The notes below the pieces were generated by a model, which saw only the letters and a list, made by a program, of their open reading frames with translations, was not told the DNA's origin and did no database searches. 64,000 bases of DNA from Epibacterium ulvae. Its GTDB lineage: Bacteria; Pseudomonadota; Alphaproteobacteria; Rhodobacterales; Rhodobacteraceae. The stretch is taken from assembly GCF_018678075.1 (NCBI RefSeq), contig NZ_JAHHIR010000074.1, positions 34,906 to 98,905 of the forward strand, read 5' to 3'. Positions 25,986 to 35,334 of the stretch are shown here, one piece after another. The position numbers and the translations under genes are program-made. Numbering within the stretch: the first letter of the stretch is position 1; each line of letters starts with the position of its first letter.

Positions 25986-27092
25986 TTATCCCTCCCGGCT
26001 TTCAAAATCGATGCGCGGATCGACCAGCACATACATCAGGTCCGAGATAATCCCGACCACCAGCCCCATCAGGCCAAAGATGAACAAGGTGCCAAACACA
26101 ATTGGATAGTCCCGCGCCACAGCCGCTTCAAAGCCAAGCCGCCCAAGGCCGTCGAGCGAGAAGATCGTCTCGATAATCAGGCTGCCGCCAAAAAACACAC
26201 CAATAAACACCGCAGGGAATCCTGCAATCACGATCAACATAGCGTTGCGGAACACATGGCCATACAGCACGCGATTTTCCGACAGCCCTTTGGCACGGGC
26301 GGTCATGACATAGTGTTTCTTGATCTCATCCAGGAAGGAGTTCTTGGTCAAAAGCGTCAGCGTCGCAAAGCTGGCAATGGTCGAGGCCAGAACCGGCAGC
26401 GCGATGTGCCAAAAATAATCGCCGATTTTGCCGATCAGGCTGAGTTCGCTGAAGTTATCCGAGGTCAGTCCCCGCAGCGGGAAGACCTGCCAATATGAAC
26501 CACCGGCAAACAAGACCAACAACAGGATCGCAAACAGAAATCCAGGGATCGCATAGGCCGCAATAATCGCACCGCTGGTCCAGGTGTCAAAGTTACTGCC
26601 GTCCTTGATCGCCTTGCGAATGCCCAATGGAATTGAGATCAGATAGGCGATCAACGTCGACCAAAGCCCCAGCGTGATCGAGACCGGCATTTTTTCAAGC
26701 ACCAGATCAATCACGCCGATTTTGCGGAAATAGCTCTCACCAAAATCAAAGCGCGCGTAATTGCCGAGCATCAGCAAAAACCGCTGCAAGGGTGGCTTGT
26801 CGAAACCAAACTCACGCTCAAGCTCTTCGATAAACTCAGGCGGCAAACCGCGGGCACCGGCGTATTTCTCATCACCACCGCCGCCCAGGGTCAGATCATT
26901 GTCCAGCTCCAGGTTCGCCTCGGCCCCGCCGCCAGAAAAGCCGGCAAAGACATCGCCCTGCCCCTGTTGCTGGGCGATGATCTGTTCAATCGGGCCGCCG
27001 GGGACAAATTGCACCAGTGCAAAGTTAACAATCATGATCCCCAACAAGGTGGGGATCACCAACAACAAACGTCGTAGGATGTAGGCTGCCAT
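25986..27092 (-). CDS. yejB: Peptide ABC transporter permease (YejB-like)
   Basis: The 368-aa protein begins [20 protein letters not shown], the typical first helix of DppB/OppB-type permeases. It has the long YejB-specific periplasmic insert (rich in Gly and acidic residues, about residues 50-95) before the [20 protein letters not shown] segment. Four further helices and the EAA loop ([25 protein letters not shown]) follow. The start at 27092 is 2 bases after the YejA stop. Confidence 0.94.
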   Translation of the reverse strand: MAAYILRRLLLVIPTLLGIMIVNFALVQFVPGGPIEQIIAQQQGQGDVFAGFSGGGAEANLELDNDLTLGGGGDEKYAGARGLPPEFIEELEREFGFDKPPLQRFLLMLGNYARFDFGESYFRKIGVIDLVLEKMPVSITLGLWSTLIAYLISIPLGIRKAIKDGSNFDTWTSGAIIAAYAIPGFLFAILLLVLFAGGSYWQVFPLRGLTSDNFSELSLIGKIGDYFWHIALPVLASTIASFATLTLLTKNSFLDEIKKHYVMTARAKGLSENRVLYGHVFRNAMLIVIAGFPAVFIGVFFGGSLIIETIFSLDGLGRLGFEAAVARDYPIVFGTLFIFGLMGLVVGIISDLMYVLVDPRIDFESREG

Positions 27093-27094
27093 GA

Positions 27095-29011
27095 TTACCG
27101 CAACGCGCCTTTGGCTTTTAGATCCGCTTCTTTGTCGGGGTTGATCCACCACAGATCCAACCAGCCCAGCGCGAATTTCGGCAGGTTTTCGGGGTATTCG
27201 TACATATCGAAATGGCTGACCCAGTAGTTGGGCACATAGCCACTTGGAAGCACGAAAAACTCATGACGCAACGCACGATCCAGAGCCATGAGTGCTTGGT
27301 CTTGGTCAGTCTTGCTGGTTGTTTCAAACGATGCTTCAATAATCGAGTCGACCAACGGGCTGGCCAGTCCGGCCGGGTTAAAAATACTAAACGCGGCTTC
27401 TTTTGAACCGTATTGCTGCGACAGCCCGCCCCCCGTGGACATAAAAGATCCGTAGCGAGAGGAGTAAACCATGTCGAAATCGCGTTCACGATCCCGCAGT
27501 GTAAATTGTGCAGGGTCAACTTTCTCGGCGATTGCATCTACGCCCAACGCTTGTAGGTTTTGAACATAGGTTTCGATCATAGTCGCGATGGTTTCAGGAA
27601 CACTCGTCGCGTAAGGGATTTCGATCTTCAGCGTCTCCCCCACAGCGTTACGACGCAGCTTGTCGTCCCCGACAACCCAACCGGCAGCATCCAGCATTTT
27701 CGCGGCTTTGCGCAGGTTGCGACGATCACGCAACCGTTCTGCGTTTGAGGTATGGCTATAGGACACCGGTGTTGTCAAAAAATCAGCTGGCACGACTTCG
27801 CCTAAGCTTTTCAGAAATGACAACTCACCACCTGTCGGGACATCTTTGGCTTCTAGATCGGTGCCCTCGACAAAGGAACTGCGCTGCGTCGACAATCCGA
27901 ACAACAACGATTCATTGACCCACTCAAAGTTGAAGGCCAAAGCTAGGGCTGCACGGACTTCTTTATCGGCCAACTGCGGCTTGGCCAGATTGAAGACAAA
28001 TCCAGTTGGGTTCGGTGGGTTTTGGTTGGGGATTTCTGCCTTCACTACATTGCCGTCACTCACATTTGGAAAGTCATAGCTCGTCGACCAAATCTTGGCG
28101 TCTCGCTCCAAACGAAAGGTATATTCGCCCGCCTTAAAGCCCTCAAACGATGCGGTTTGGTCCGCGAAGTACTCAACACGAATACGATCGTAGTTATGGC
28201 GTCCGACATTGATGGGCAGGTCTTTGCCCCAGTAGTCATCGCGTCGGTTGTACACGATCCGGCGGTTTACATCGTAGCTGTCCAGCATATAGGGACCTGA
28301 ACCCACAGCAACCTCATACCTGGGCTCATCCAAGCGACGCGTTTCATCCGCTTCAAACCAGGCTTTGGAAAACACAGGCGTGTTGCCCACCGTTTCAATC
28401 AGACTACGGCGGGTGACATCCGTATTGAATGTAAACTTGACCGTATGATCATCCAACGCTTCCGCACCGGTGACCATATTGCTCACGGCTTGCGCATAAG
28501 ACGGCAGGCCTTGGGTGATGAACAGCGTGTGGCTATAGACGACGTCCTCGGCCGTGACCGGCGTCCCGTCCCAAAACGTAGCTTCGGGTCGCATGTGGAA
28601 GATCACCCAATTGCGTCCTTCATCATACTCCAAGCTTTCCGCCAGCAGGCCGTAGTATTGCCCCACCCCGTCGCTGGTACTCTCAATCAGGCTGTCATAC
28701 TGAATCGTCGTCAACACTCCTGCACGCCCTTTGACGGTGTAAGGGTTCATATTGTCAAACGTGCCCGAGGTCGCCAGCGATAACTCCCCGCCCTTGGGGG
28801 CCTCCGGGTTCACATAGTTCAGATGTTCATAATCCGCCGGATAGTCGAGATTGCCGAAATAGGAATAGCCGTGGCTCTTGGTCAACCCGTCTTCGGCACG
28901 GGCAAGTCCGGTGGCCAGTATGAGCGCGCCAAGACCAAGGCCCAACCATTTCATCGGTGTTCCTATTCGGGCAACGGTCGCAACACGGGCCTGCACATCG
29001 GGTGACTGCAT
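27095..29011 (-). CDS. yejA: Periplasmic peptide-binding protein (YejA-like, SBP family 5)
   Basis: This is the extracytoplasmic solute-binding component of a YejABEF importer, 638 aa from the start used. ATG 29011 has the strong site GGAGGA; ATG 28954, with AGGA, would begin directly at the signal peptide ([20 protein letters not shown]). The mature part has family landmarks [27 protein letters not shown] and [24 protein letters not shown]. In enterobacteria the orthologous system imports oligopeptides and the antibiotic microcin C; here the ligand is inferred only as peptide-like. First gene of yejABEF. Confidence 0.93.
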   Translation of the reverse strand: MQSPDVQARVATVARIGTPMKWLGLGLGALILATGLARAEDGLTKSHGYSYFGNLDYPADYEHLNYVNPEAPKGGELSLATSGTFDNMNPYTVKGRAGVLTTIQYDSLIESTSDGVGQYYGLLAESLEYDEGRNWVIFHMRPEATFWDGTPVTAEDVVYSHTLFITQGLPSYAQAVSNMVTGAEALDDHTVKFTFNTDVTRRSLIETVGNTPVFSKAWFEADETRRLDEPRYEVAVGSGPYMLDSYDVNRRIVYNRRDDYWGKDLPINVGRHNYDRIRVEYFADQTASFEGFKAGEYTFRLERDAKIWSTSYDFPNVSDGNVVKAEIPNQNPPNPTGFVFNLAKPQLADKEVRAALALAFNFEWVNESLLFGLSTQRSSFVEGTDLEAKDVPTGGELSFLKSLGEVVPADFLTTPVSYSHTSNAERLRDRRNLRKAAKMLDAAGWVVGDDKLRRNAVGETLKIEIPYATSVPETIATMIETYVQNLQALGVDAIAEKVDPAQFTLRDRERDFDMVYSSRYGSFMSTGGGLSQQYGSKEAAFSIFNPAGLASPLVDSIIEASFETTSKTDQDQALMALDRALRHEFFVLPSGYVPNYWVSHFDMYEYPENLPKFALGWLDLWWINPDKEADLKAKGALR

Positions 29012-29136
29012 CGACGGATCCTCCATTTGGGTTCTACTGCCAGAGTTATGGATTACTTCTATGTGTCCAAGCACAGCTAATACAAGTTTAGAGAATGTGA
29101 ACACCCCGTGAAGAGGCGAACTGATGCCTGAAAAAG

Positions 29137-29165
29137 AAACAGCCGCCACCCGTTAGGGTAGCGGC
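29137..29165 (-). terminator. Terminator of the cytochrome c gene
   Basis: On the minus strand GCCGCTACCC, loop TAAC and GGGTGGCGGC form a 10-bp stem with one mismatch, then TGTTTC. It lies 28 bases after the cytochrome stop codon. Confidence 0.75.
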
Positions 29166-29193
29166 CTCAAATTCATCGCTTACGCGGCGCGAC

Positions 29194-29688
29194 TTACTGA
29201 ATTGTCGCCAGATATGCGATCAGGTTCGCGCGGTCTGTGTCTTTCTTCAGACCGGCAAAGCTCATCGAGGTGCCCGGCGCGTAGTCTTTTGGTTTTGCCA
29301 GGAAGGTATTCAATGCGTCTTCGGTCCAGGCTCCGGCAGGCAGTGCGCCTGAGTAGCCGAATCCTCCGGCGGAATTGGCCTCACGCCCGACCACACCAAA
29401 CAGGTACGGGCCGGTTGCGTTGGCACCACTTTCCAATTTGTGGCAAGCGGAACACTTCTTGAAAACCTTGGCACCTTTGCCCACATCCGCGGTGGCCAAG
29501 AGCTCGGTAAAGCTTACTTCTTCAACTTCTGCGGCACCGCCAGCATCAGCGACTTCAATCACATAGGACGCCTCACCGTGGCTATCCATTGCATAAATCT
29601 CTGTTGCCGCCCATTTGCCTAGCAGGAATACGAGGAACGCACCGCAGAATCCTGCGGTCGCTTTGGTAAGGGTCATCGTGTCGAACAT
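29194..29688 (-). CDS. cycM: Membrane-anchored cytochrome c (c-y / CycM type)
   Basis: The 164-aa protein has an uncleaved N-terminal membrane anchor (MFDTMTLTKATAGFCGAFLV, about residues 5-30), an Ala/Glu-rich flexible linker, and one class I cytochrome c domain with heme motif CSACH and axial Met in GTSMSFAG. This is the layout of cytochrome c-y of Rhodobacter and CycM of Paracoccus and Bradyrhizobium, which shuttle electrons from bc1 to terminal oxidases such as the cbb3 enzyme encoded here. Upstream in-frame starts are not used because the anchor begins at this ATG. Divergent from pheA. Confidence 0.92.
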   Translation of the reverse strand: MFDTMTLTKATAGFCGAFLVFLLGKWAATEIYAMDSHGEASYVIEVADAGGAAEVEEVSFTELLATADVGKGAKVFKKCSACHKLESGANATGPYLFGVVGREANSAGGFGYSGALPAGAWTEDALNTFLAKPKDYAPGTSMSFAGLKKDTDRANLIAYLATIQ

Positions 29689-29806
29689 GATCGCGAGTCC
29701 ATTTAGCTGTCTGCCCGTTTGTCTAAGGCTTCCCCTATACACTGACAAGGTATAGACAGCGCGACTAAATGCCCGTTTATTGAAGTTTTCTACGGATGAG
29801 ACGTAA

Positions 29807-30643
29807 ATGACCCGCAAAATCGCCATTCAGGGAGAACTTGGCTCCTATAGTCACGAGGCTTGCCGCGCTGCGCGACCCGATATGGAAGTGTTGCCCTGCC
29901 GCACCTTTGAACAGGCAATTGCCGCTGTGAACACCGAAAATGCGGATCAGGCAATGCTGCCGGTCGAGAATTCCACCTATGGCCGTGTCGCAGATATTCA
30001 CCGTCTGCTGCCCTATTCCGACTTGCATATTGTCGACGAAGCCTTTGTGCGGGTGCACATCAATGTTCTGGGCGTTCCGGGTGCCACCTTGTCCGATATC
30101 AAGGAAGCCTATTCCCATCTGGTACTCCTGCCGCAATGCTCGAGCTTTCTAAAGGAACACGGCATCGTGGGCCGCGTCAGCTCAGACAATGCGCGGGCCG
30201 CCCGCGACGTGGCAGAACGCGGTGATCCCGCCGTTGCAGCCTTGGCCAGCGAATTAGCGGGTGAGATTTATGGTCTGAACGTGCTGGCTCGCCATGTAGA
30301 AGATCAGGGAAACAACACCACCCGGTTCATCATCATGGATCGAGAAGCCAACTACGAACGTCGCGGCGAACATGGGATGGTCACCAGCTTTGTCTTTCAG
30401 GTGCGCAACATTCCTGCTGCGCTTTACAAGGCAATGGGTGGTTTTGCCACCAATGGCATCAACATGGTGAAACTCGAAAGCTATATGATCGACGGCTCTT
30501 TCACCGCAACCCAGTTTTATGCCGACATCGAAGGCCACCCAGATGACGCAAACGTCCAGCTCGCCATGGACGAGCTGGCATATTTCACCACAAATATCAA
30601 GATATTGGGCGTCTTTCCCGCCAGCCTGCAACGCCACGAGTAG
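29807..30643 (+). CDS. pheA: Prephenate dehydratase
   Basis: This monofunctional prephenate dehydratase (278 aa) makes phenylpyruvate from prephenate in phenylalanine synthesis. The N-terminal catalytic domain begins IAIQGELGSYSHEACR and includes PVENSTYGRV and the catalytic Thr-Arg-Phe motif in NNTTRFIIMD. The C-terminal ACT domain (from about residue 190) carries the Phe-binding segment LESYMIDG, close to the family's ESRP motif. No chorismate mutase domain is attached. It is divergent from the cytochrome c gene and convergent with the SRPBCC gene. Confidence 0.96.
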   Translation: MTRKIAIQGELGSYSHEACRAARPDMEVLPCRTFEQAIAAVNTENADQAMLPVENSTYGRVADIHRLLPYSDLHIVDEAFVRVHINVLGVPGATLSDIKEAYSHLVLLPQCSSFLKEHGIVGRVSSDNARAARDVAERGDPAVAALASELAGEIYGLNVLARHVEDQGNNTTRFIIMDREANYERRGEHGMVTSFVFQVRNIPAALYKAMGGFATNGINMVKLESYMIDGSFTATQFYADIEGHPDDANVQLAMDELAYFTTNIKILGVFPASLQRHE

Positions 30644-30667
30644 CACTGATTCGGGGTGTTTGGGGGA

Positions 30668-31132
30668 CTATGCGTAGTCGCCCAAACGCTCTTCCAAAAT
30701 TGTGACGAACTTGCCAATCCGCTCGCGGAAGCGTTGCTCCACCTTGCCACGTGCCAGTTTAAGCGATTGCAACACCAACCGGCCCGGCAGGGTCGAGGCC
30801 GCGAGATCCGCGACAATCGCCACTCTGGTGCAATTCGGTGACAGGGCCACCAGTTCCACATTGAAAAGCCCGGACACACCGCCGCCTTCACCTTTGACCG
30901 CAAGAAAGGTTGCGGGCTGCAATTGCTTCAAGGTCAGATCCAGCGTACGCCCTTTGCCGCGCAATTGAAATGCAACCCGCCACTGCGTGCCTTCCGACAC
31001 ATCACCTTGTGTGCGACGTTCAACGTCCAGCCCACGGCGGGCCGCAAGACGTTCCAGATTATCGAAATCAGACAAAAGCTGAAAAACCCGCTCAATCGGG
31101 GCGTCGATATCTTCCGATGCTTTCAGTTCCAT
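30668..31132 (-). CDS. SRPBCC-family protein
   Basis: The 154-aa protein begins MELKASEDIDAPIERVFQLLSDFDNLERLA, the classic start of the START/Bet v1-like (SRPBCC) hydrophobic-pocket fold, and ends in a long helix (LKLARGKVEQRFRERIGKFVTILEERLG). It has no signal peptide. The ligand is not known. The NUDIX gene upstream on the same strand ends 45 bases away, so they may be co-transcribed. Confidence 0.85.
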   Translation of the reverse strand: MELKASEDIDAPIERVFQLLSDFDNLERLAARRGLDVERRTQGDVSEGTQWRVAFQLRGKGRTLDLTLKQLQPATFLAVKGEGGGVSGLFNVELVALSPNCTRVAIVADLAASTLPGRLVLQSLKLARGKVEQRFRERIGKFVTILEERLGDYA

Positions 31133-31177
31133 GTTCTCACCTGTTCGTAACGTTCAAATCCGCGGACCACTGATTAT

Positions 31178-32167
31178 TCAGCGCAGTGTATCCGCAAGCC
31201 AGTTATCAAGAAGGAAACGCGCAATCGCTCCTTTGCGGGCTGGGCGAATTTTTGGGTGTAAATCTGCCTGAGATTCCATGACCTCCTGCTTATTCACCCA
31301 AAGCGCATCCTCAATTTCCTTCGGGTCGATTGTAATCTCTTCGCTGGTGGCTTCGCCCCAACAGCCAAACATCAGCGACATTGGGAAGGCCCAGGGCTGG
31401 CTGGCCAGATACCCCACGGGGCCGACCGTGACGCCGGTTTCCTCAAAGACTTCGCGGCGCACGGCGGCTTCCAGCGTTTCTCCGGGTTCCACAAACCCAG
31501 CCAACAGCGAATACATCCCCTCGGGCCAGCCTGGGGAGCGGCCAATCAGCACTTTGTCGCCACGCGTGATCAACATGATGACAACCGGGTCGGTGCGCGG
31601 GAAATGACGCGCGCCACAACCTCCACAGATCCGTTGCCAGCCCCCGTCGATCAAATCGCTTTTGTGACCGCATTTCGAGCAAAAACCGTGACTTTGGTGC
31701 CACGCCAGAACCGCCTTGGCTGTGGCTGCGATCTCACCGTCCTGCGGCGACAAAGCCACCATAAAGCTGCGCAGCTCTGCGAACACGTCGCCTTCGGGCA
31801 AGTCGGGATGCTGCTGCTCAGTCAGATCACGGAACGCTCCGATTTGGCTCAGATCTTCCTCGTGCGTATCCCATCCCAGAAGCTCCTGCGCGAATAGGCC
31901 TTCACTGGAGTTCCCCAACCCCAGAAACACTGTGCGTTCCGGTGCGTTTTGCACCAGCGGGTGCTGCGTGTCCAACATGATCAATTGATCCGGCATTGGC
32001 GCGACATCTGGGTTTTGCGAACGGCGCACCAACGGCTTGCCCTCCCACAGCAAAAGAACCTTGCTGCCCTGTGCCCAAAGATCAGACAGCGTTTCAGAGT
32101 CCCCTCGAAGATTGGCCGCCCGTTCCAGACCGCCGCCGCCAAAGGTTACCGTTTCTGCATGTTTCAT
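31178..32167 (-). CDS. nudC: NAD+/NADH pyrophosphatase (NudC-type NUDIX hydrolase)
   Basis: NudC cleaves NAD(H) to NMN(H) and AMP, and in E. coli also removes NAD caps from RNA. The 329-aa protein has an N-terminal NudC-like domain, a zinc ribbon (CSKCGHKSDL and CGGCGARHFPRTDP) and the Nudix box GFVEPGETLEAAVRREVFEE followed by TG. The SQPWAFPMSLMFG segment just after the Nudix box is the NudC-specific SQPWPFP-type motif. ATG 32167 has a GAGAG site; an ATG five codons earlier is also possible. Confidence 0.94.
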   Translation of the reverse strand: MKHAETVTFGGGGLERAANLRGDSETLSDLWAQGSKVLLLWEGKPLVRRSQNPDVAPMPDQLIMLDTQHPLVQNAPERTVFLGLGNSSEGLFAQELLGWDTHEEDLSQIGAFRDLTEQQHPDLPEGDVFAELRSFMVALSPQDGEIAATAKAVLAWHQSHGFCSKCGHKSDLIDGGWQRICGGCGARHFPRTDPVVIMLITRGDKVLIGRSPGWPEGMYSLLAGFVEPGETLEAAVRREVFEETGVTVGPVGYLASQPWAFPMSLMFGCWGEATSEEITIDPKEIEDALWVNKQEVMESQADLHPKIRPARKGAIARFLLDNWLADTLR

Positions 32168-32444
32168 CCGCTCTCTGCCCATTGCTTATTTTTTGTACGG
32201 TTTCGCCTTACAAATTACCGTCATAGCGCCAACTGCACATAATTACTTGGCGAAGTTTTCGCAAAAAATCGCTTCTGTGCCAATATTTTACGGGGTCAAT
32301 CTTCTCTAAGTTGCACCACCCCCCAAAAATGGTGAATTGTTAAGATTCTATACTTTGCACATGCTTTAAACACTGTTTCTATGTGCAAGAACACAGAAGA
32401 AACCCAAGTGCGAGCAGAATAGAAATGCGCCAGGCAATGGCAAA

Positions 32445-34286
32445 ATGACAGGTCCTTTAACGCCTCCCAGTCCCTCGGTGGCCCGGTTACGCCTTATGGC
32501 AACAACCGATCTGCACGCACATCTCATCGCTTATGATTACTACGCTGACAAAACGGATACCCCCCTTGGGCTGACACGCGTTGCAACCCTGATCCAACAG
32601 GCCCGCGCGGAAGCACAGGCCGAAGGTATCGCCACGCTGTTGATGGACAATGGCGATGGATTTCAGGGCGCCCCCCTTGGCGAAAGCATTCTGCACGGAC
32701 AAAGCCAACGCCACCCTTTGATGACCGCCTTCAACGTGCTGCAATATGATGCAATCGGTCTGGGCAATCACGACTTCAACTATGGGCTGCCAACCCTGGG
32801 CCGATTGCTCAAGGATGCGCCCTGCCCGGCACTGTGCTCCAACATGAGCGCGATTGAACCCGGGTTGGAACTGCCGTTCAAAGCCAGCACCATCATTGAA
32901 AAACCAATGCCCGGCGTTGCGGATGCACCGCCTGTGCGTATTGGCGTTTTGTCCGTTTTGCCGCCGCAAACGGTTATCTGGGATGCCTATTTCCTGGAAG
33001 GTCGGGTGGTTGTGCAGGACATGGTAAACGCCGCACGCGACACAGCGCGCGCCCTGCGCGAACAGGGCTGTGATCTGGTGATCGCACTTGCACACACGGG
33101 GCTTGGCGACCGGGACGCTGTCCTGAACATGGAAAATGCCCTCTACCCGCTCAGCGCTTTGGAAGAGATCGACGCGCTGGTGGCCGGCCATACCCATCTG
33201 GCCCTGCCCGACGCCCAGCACCAATTCCCCAATCCCGTGGTCATGCCCGGCGCATTTGGCAGTCATTTGGGTCTGATCGACATGTCGCTGCGCTGGGACG
33301 GTGCCCGGTGGAGACTGCAAGACACCCATTCTTCGTTGCGCGCGGTCGCGCCGGACGACGGGCCGTTGGTTGCCGAAAACCAGGACCTGCGTGCAGCCCT
33401 ATGGGATGACCATGTCGAGGCCTGTGCGCGTTTGAACCAACCAGTGGGGCACATCACCTCGCCGCTGCATTCATTCTTTACGTTTTTCTCCCATGACCGT
33501 TCGCTGGCACTCAGCGCGTCTGCGCAGGCTGCCGCGGTGCGTGCTTATGTCCAAGGGACACCGGCCGAAAATCTACCGCTTTTGTCCGCTGCCGCTCCCG
33601 GCAAATTTGGCGCCCGTGCCGGACCCAGTTTCTACACCGATGTGCCCGCCGGCCCCGTCACCATGCGGCATGTGACTGATCTGCAGATCTTTCCCAATCG
33701 GCTACGGGCGGTTGAAGTCACCGGCACCGAGCTGCTGGACTGGCTGGAGATGTCTGCGGGGATTTTCAACCGTGTTTCTCCGGGCAGCCAGGACCAGCCA
33801 TTGGTCAACGATCAGCGCGCCGGACACAATTACGATGTGATGTTTGGGGTCGAATATGAAATCGACCTGACACAGCCTGCGCGGTTCAACAGCACCGGCA
33901 CTCTGGTCAATCCAACCGCCAAACGCATCCGCAATTTGCGCTGGGATGGCACACCGGTGCGCCCCGAACAACGCTTCCTGGTGGCCGTCAACAGTTACCG
34001 TGCCAGCGGCGGCGGGCATTTCAACATGGTGCGATATGCACCGCAACTGTCCTTGCCGCCGGTGCGTCTGCGCGATGTCATCCGCGACTATATTGCGGGC
34101 CACCTGCGCCGCGACCCGTTAGATGATGCGCCGACACCTTGGCAGTTCAGCCCAATAGAAAACGCTCATGTGGTCGCGCTGACAGGGCCGGCAGCAGCCG
34201 TGCATCTGGATGAGCTTCCTTCAGAACGCCTTTCGTTATTGCCTGTTGATAGCAACGGGTTCTTGGGGCTGCGCTTGCAGCTCTGA
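32445..34286 (+). CDS. CpdB/UshA-like 2',3'-cyclic-nucleotide phosphodiesterase/5'-nucleotidase
   Basis: The 613-aa protein has a calcineurin-like metallophosphoesterase domain with TTDLHAHL (metal-binding Asp and His), LMDNGDGFQG, GLGNHDFNYGL, ALAHTGLG and VAGHTHLALP, then a C-terminal 5'-nucleotidase domain with the substrate-binding LLDWLEMSAGIF and NSYRASGGGHFNM segments. Relatives are periplasmic and scavenge nucleotides for phosphate. This one begins MTGPLTPPSPSVARLRLMATTD and shows no signal peptide, and I see no better start upstream, so its location is unclear. A strong terminator follows immediately. Confidence 0.92.
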   Translation: MTGPLTPPSPSVARLRLMATTDLHAHLIAYDYYADKTDTPLGLTRVATLIQQARAEAQAEGIATLLMDNGDGFQGAPLGESILHGQSQRHPLMTAFNVLQYDAIGLGNHDFNYGLPTLGRLLKDAPCPALCSNMSAIEPGLELPFKASTIIEKPMPGVADAPPVRIGVLSVLPPQTVIWDAYFLEGRVVVQDMVNAARDTARALREQGCDLVIALAHTGLGDRDAVLNMENALYPLSALEEIDALVAGHTHLALPDAQHQFPNPVVMPGAFGSHLGLIDMSLRWDGARWRLQDTHSSLRAVAPDDGPLVAENQDLRAALWDDHVEACARLNQPVGHITSPLHSFFTFFSHDRSLALSASAQAAAVRAYVQGTPAENLPLLSAAAPGKFGARAGPSFYTDVPAGPVTMRHVTDLQIFPNRLRAVEVTGTELLDWLEMSAGIFNRVSPGSQDQPLVNDQRAGHNYDVMFGVEYEIDLTQPARFNSTGTLVNPTAKRIRNLRWDGTPVRPEQRFLVAVNSYRASGGGHFNMVRYAPQLSLPPVRLRDVIRDYIAGHLRRDPLDDAPTPWQFSPIENAHVVALTGPAAAVHLDELPSERLSLLPVDSNGFLGLRLQL

Positions 34287-34288
34287 TC

Positions 34289-34336
34289 CGGTTCTGCGCG
34301 GCACGCCCCCCGTCGCGCAGAACCGCTCTTTCCCTT
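34289..34336 (+). terminator. Terminator of the nucleotidase gene
   Basis: CGGTTCTGCGCG (34289-34300) pairs perfectly with CGCGCAGAACCG (34314-34325) over a 13-base loop, followed by CTCTTTCCCTTT. It begins 2 bases after the stop codon. Confidence 0.88.
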
Positions 34337-34346
34337 TGTCATGCCC

Positions 34347-34375
34347 TTGTCATTCTTGGATCTGCACTCTATATG
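34347..34375 (+). promoter_or_regulatory. Promoter of the SRP RNA gene
   Basis: TTGTCA (34347-34352) and TATATG (34370-34375) are separated by exactly 17 bases and place the start near 34382, at the 5' end of the SRP RNA helix. Confidence 0.75.
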
Positions 34376-34381
34376 CGGAGT

Positions 34382-34478
34382 CGAGAGGTTGGCGCGGGCA
34401 GGCGCCTCGCCAACCTGGTCAGGTCCGGAAGGAAGCAGCCACAACGAGCCCCGCTTGGGTCGATGTCCAACCTCTCAC
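34382..34478 (+). ncRNA. ffs: Signal recognition particle RNA (4.5S, small bacterial type)
   Basis: The conserved SRP tetraloop and symmetric loop region reads GGTCAGGTCCGGAAGGAAGC (34418-34437) and CAGCC follows. GAGAGGTTGG at the 5' end pairs with CCAACCTCTC at the 3' end to close the long helix of about 97 nt. The RNA binds Ffh for membrane protein targeting. Its position a little upstream of dnaX is common in alphaproteobacteria. Between it and the riboswitch, AAATCTTG (34504-34511) and CAAGATTT (34533-34540) form a hairpin that could end the transcript. Confidence 0.95.
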
Positions 34479-34580
34479 TTTACCTCCCCTACAGGTGAAC
34501 GCAAAATCTTGGGTGCGGCTCCGCGCGACCTACAAGATTTCGTTTGACGACTCGCGCCCCTTCCAGATAGCCATAGTACA

Positions 34581-34785
34581 GATGGTTCTTGAGCCCCCAT
34601 CGGTGGGCCAGGATGAAAAGGGAACACGGTGCGGAGCCCGGATGCGTCTGACGCAAAATGGCTCTTACTCCGCGACTGCCCCCGCAACTGTAAGCGGCGA
34701 GCGATCTTGATCACAACCACTGGCCCTCAATTGGGCCGGGAAGGCGTCAGGAAAGCAGCGACCCGCAAGTCAGGAGACCTGCCAT
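34581..34785 (+). promoter_or_regulatory. Cobalamin (adenosylcobalamin) riboswitch
   Basis: All conserved blocks are present in order: GGGAACACGGTG, ACTCCGCGACTGCCCCCGCA followed by ACTGTAAGCGG, CCACTGGCCC with GGGCCGGGAAGGCG, and the B12 box GCAAGTCAGGAGACCTGCC at about 34766-34784. A possible promoter is TTGACG (34544-34549) with GATAGC (34566-34571). Downstream, ATCGGA (34784-34789) can pair with TCCGAT near 34829, and the ribosome site of the next gene (GGAGGG) lies in a GCGC-flanked stretch. It should reduce expression of the gene at 34903 when cobalamin is plentiful. Confidence 0.96.
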
Positions 34786-34902
34786 CGGACTTGAAACTCG
34801 AAACCGGGCGGGGTGCTCCGGGACGGGATCCGATTGTAGCCTGCGTTAAAACAGCCGCATGTGATCTTTGCCTCTCCCCGTCTTTTGCGCGCGGAGGGCG
34901 CT

Positions 34903-35325
34903 ATGATCTGGACCAACGAAACACACGACTGTGCTGCAACCCATTGTCCGAAACTTGGCCGCCCCTGCCCGGCCGCCATGCGCATGTTAAAAGCGCTGAG
35001 CGCCAGCATGACCCAGGCCAAGGGTGTGACCGAAGACAATTTTCAAATGACTGGCCAGGCGGGATTAAACGCCTGCGCTGAGGGCTGTATGGCGCGGTTT
35101 GTCGCCTCTCATTACCGCATTCGGGTGTTCTGTGGTGTAAGCATTACCGCAGATCAGTCGGATCTGGACCGGTTTGCCGATGTGATGCTGTGCGACGCAA
35201 GCCCGGGGCCCAAGGGGCTGGGCAATTTGCCAATACGCCCGCGCGCCCTGGCGCAGGCCGTCCCGCAGCGCCCGCCCGTTGCGACAACCATCGCCCGGCA
35301 TCTTGCAGCCGTGGACCCGACATAA
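34903..35325 (+). CDS. Cysteine-rich small protein under B12 riboswitch control
   Basis: This 140-aa protein starts at ATG 34903, with GGAGGG at ideal spacing; an earlier in-frame ATG (34861) lacks one. Cysteines are at 10, 15, 22, 58, 62, 77 and 97. The pattern of an N-terminal C-x4-C, a helix, a central C-x3-C (ACAEGC) and further single cysteines resembles the thioredoxin-like 2Fe-2S ferredoxin/DUF1636 group often found with cobalamin genes. The match is by pattern only, and I am not certain of the family. No signal peptide. The gene is directly governed by the cobalamin riboswitch, so a role in B12 synthesis, cobalt handling or a B12-sparing function is likely. Confidence 0.75.
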   Translation: MIWTNETHDCAATHCPKLGRPCPAAMRMLKALSASMTQAKGVTEDNFQMTGQAGLNACAEGCMARFVASHYRIRVFCGVSITADQSDLDRFADVMLCDASPGPKGLGNLPIRPRALAQAVPQRPPVATTIARHLAAVDPT

Positions 35326-35334
35326 AGACGGGGA

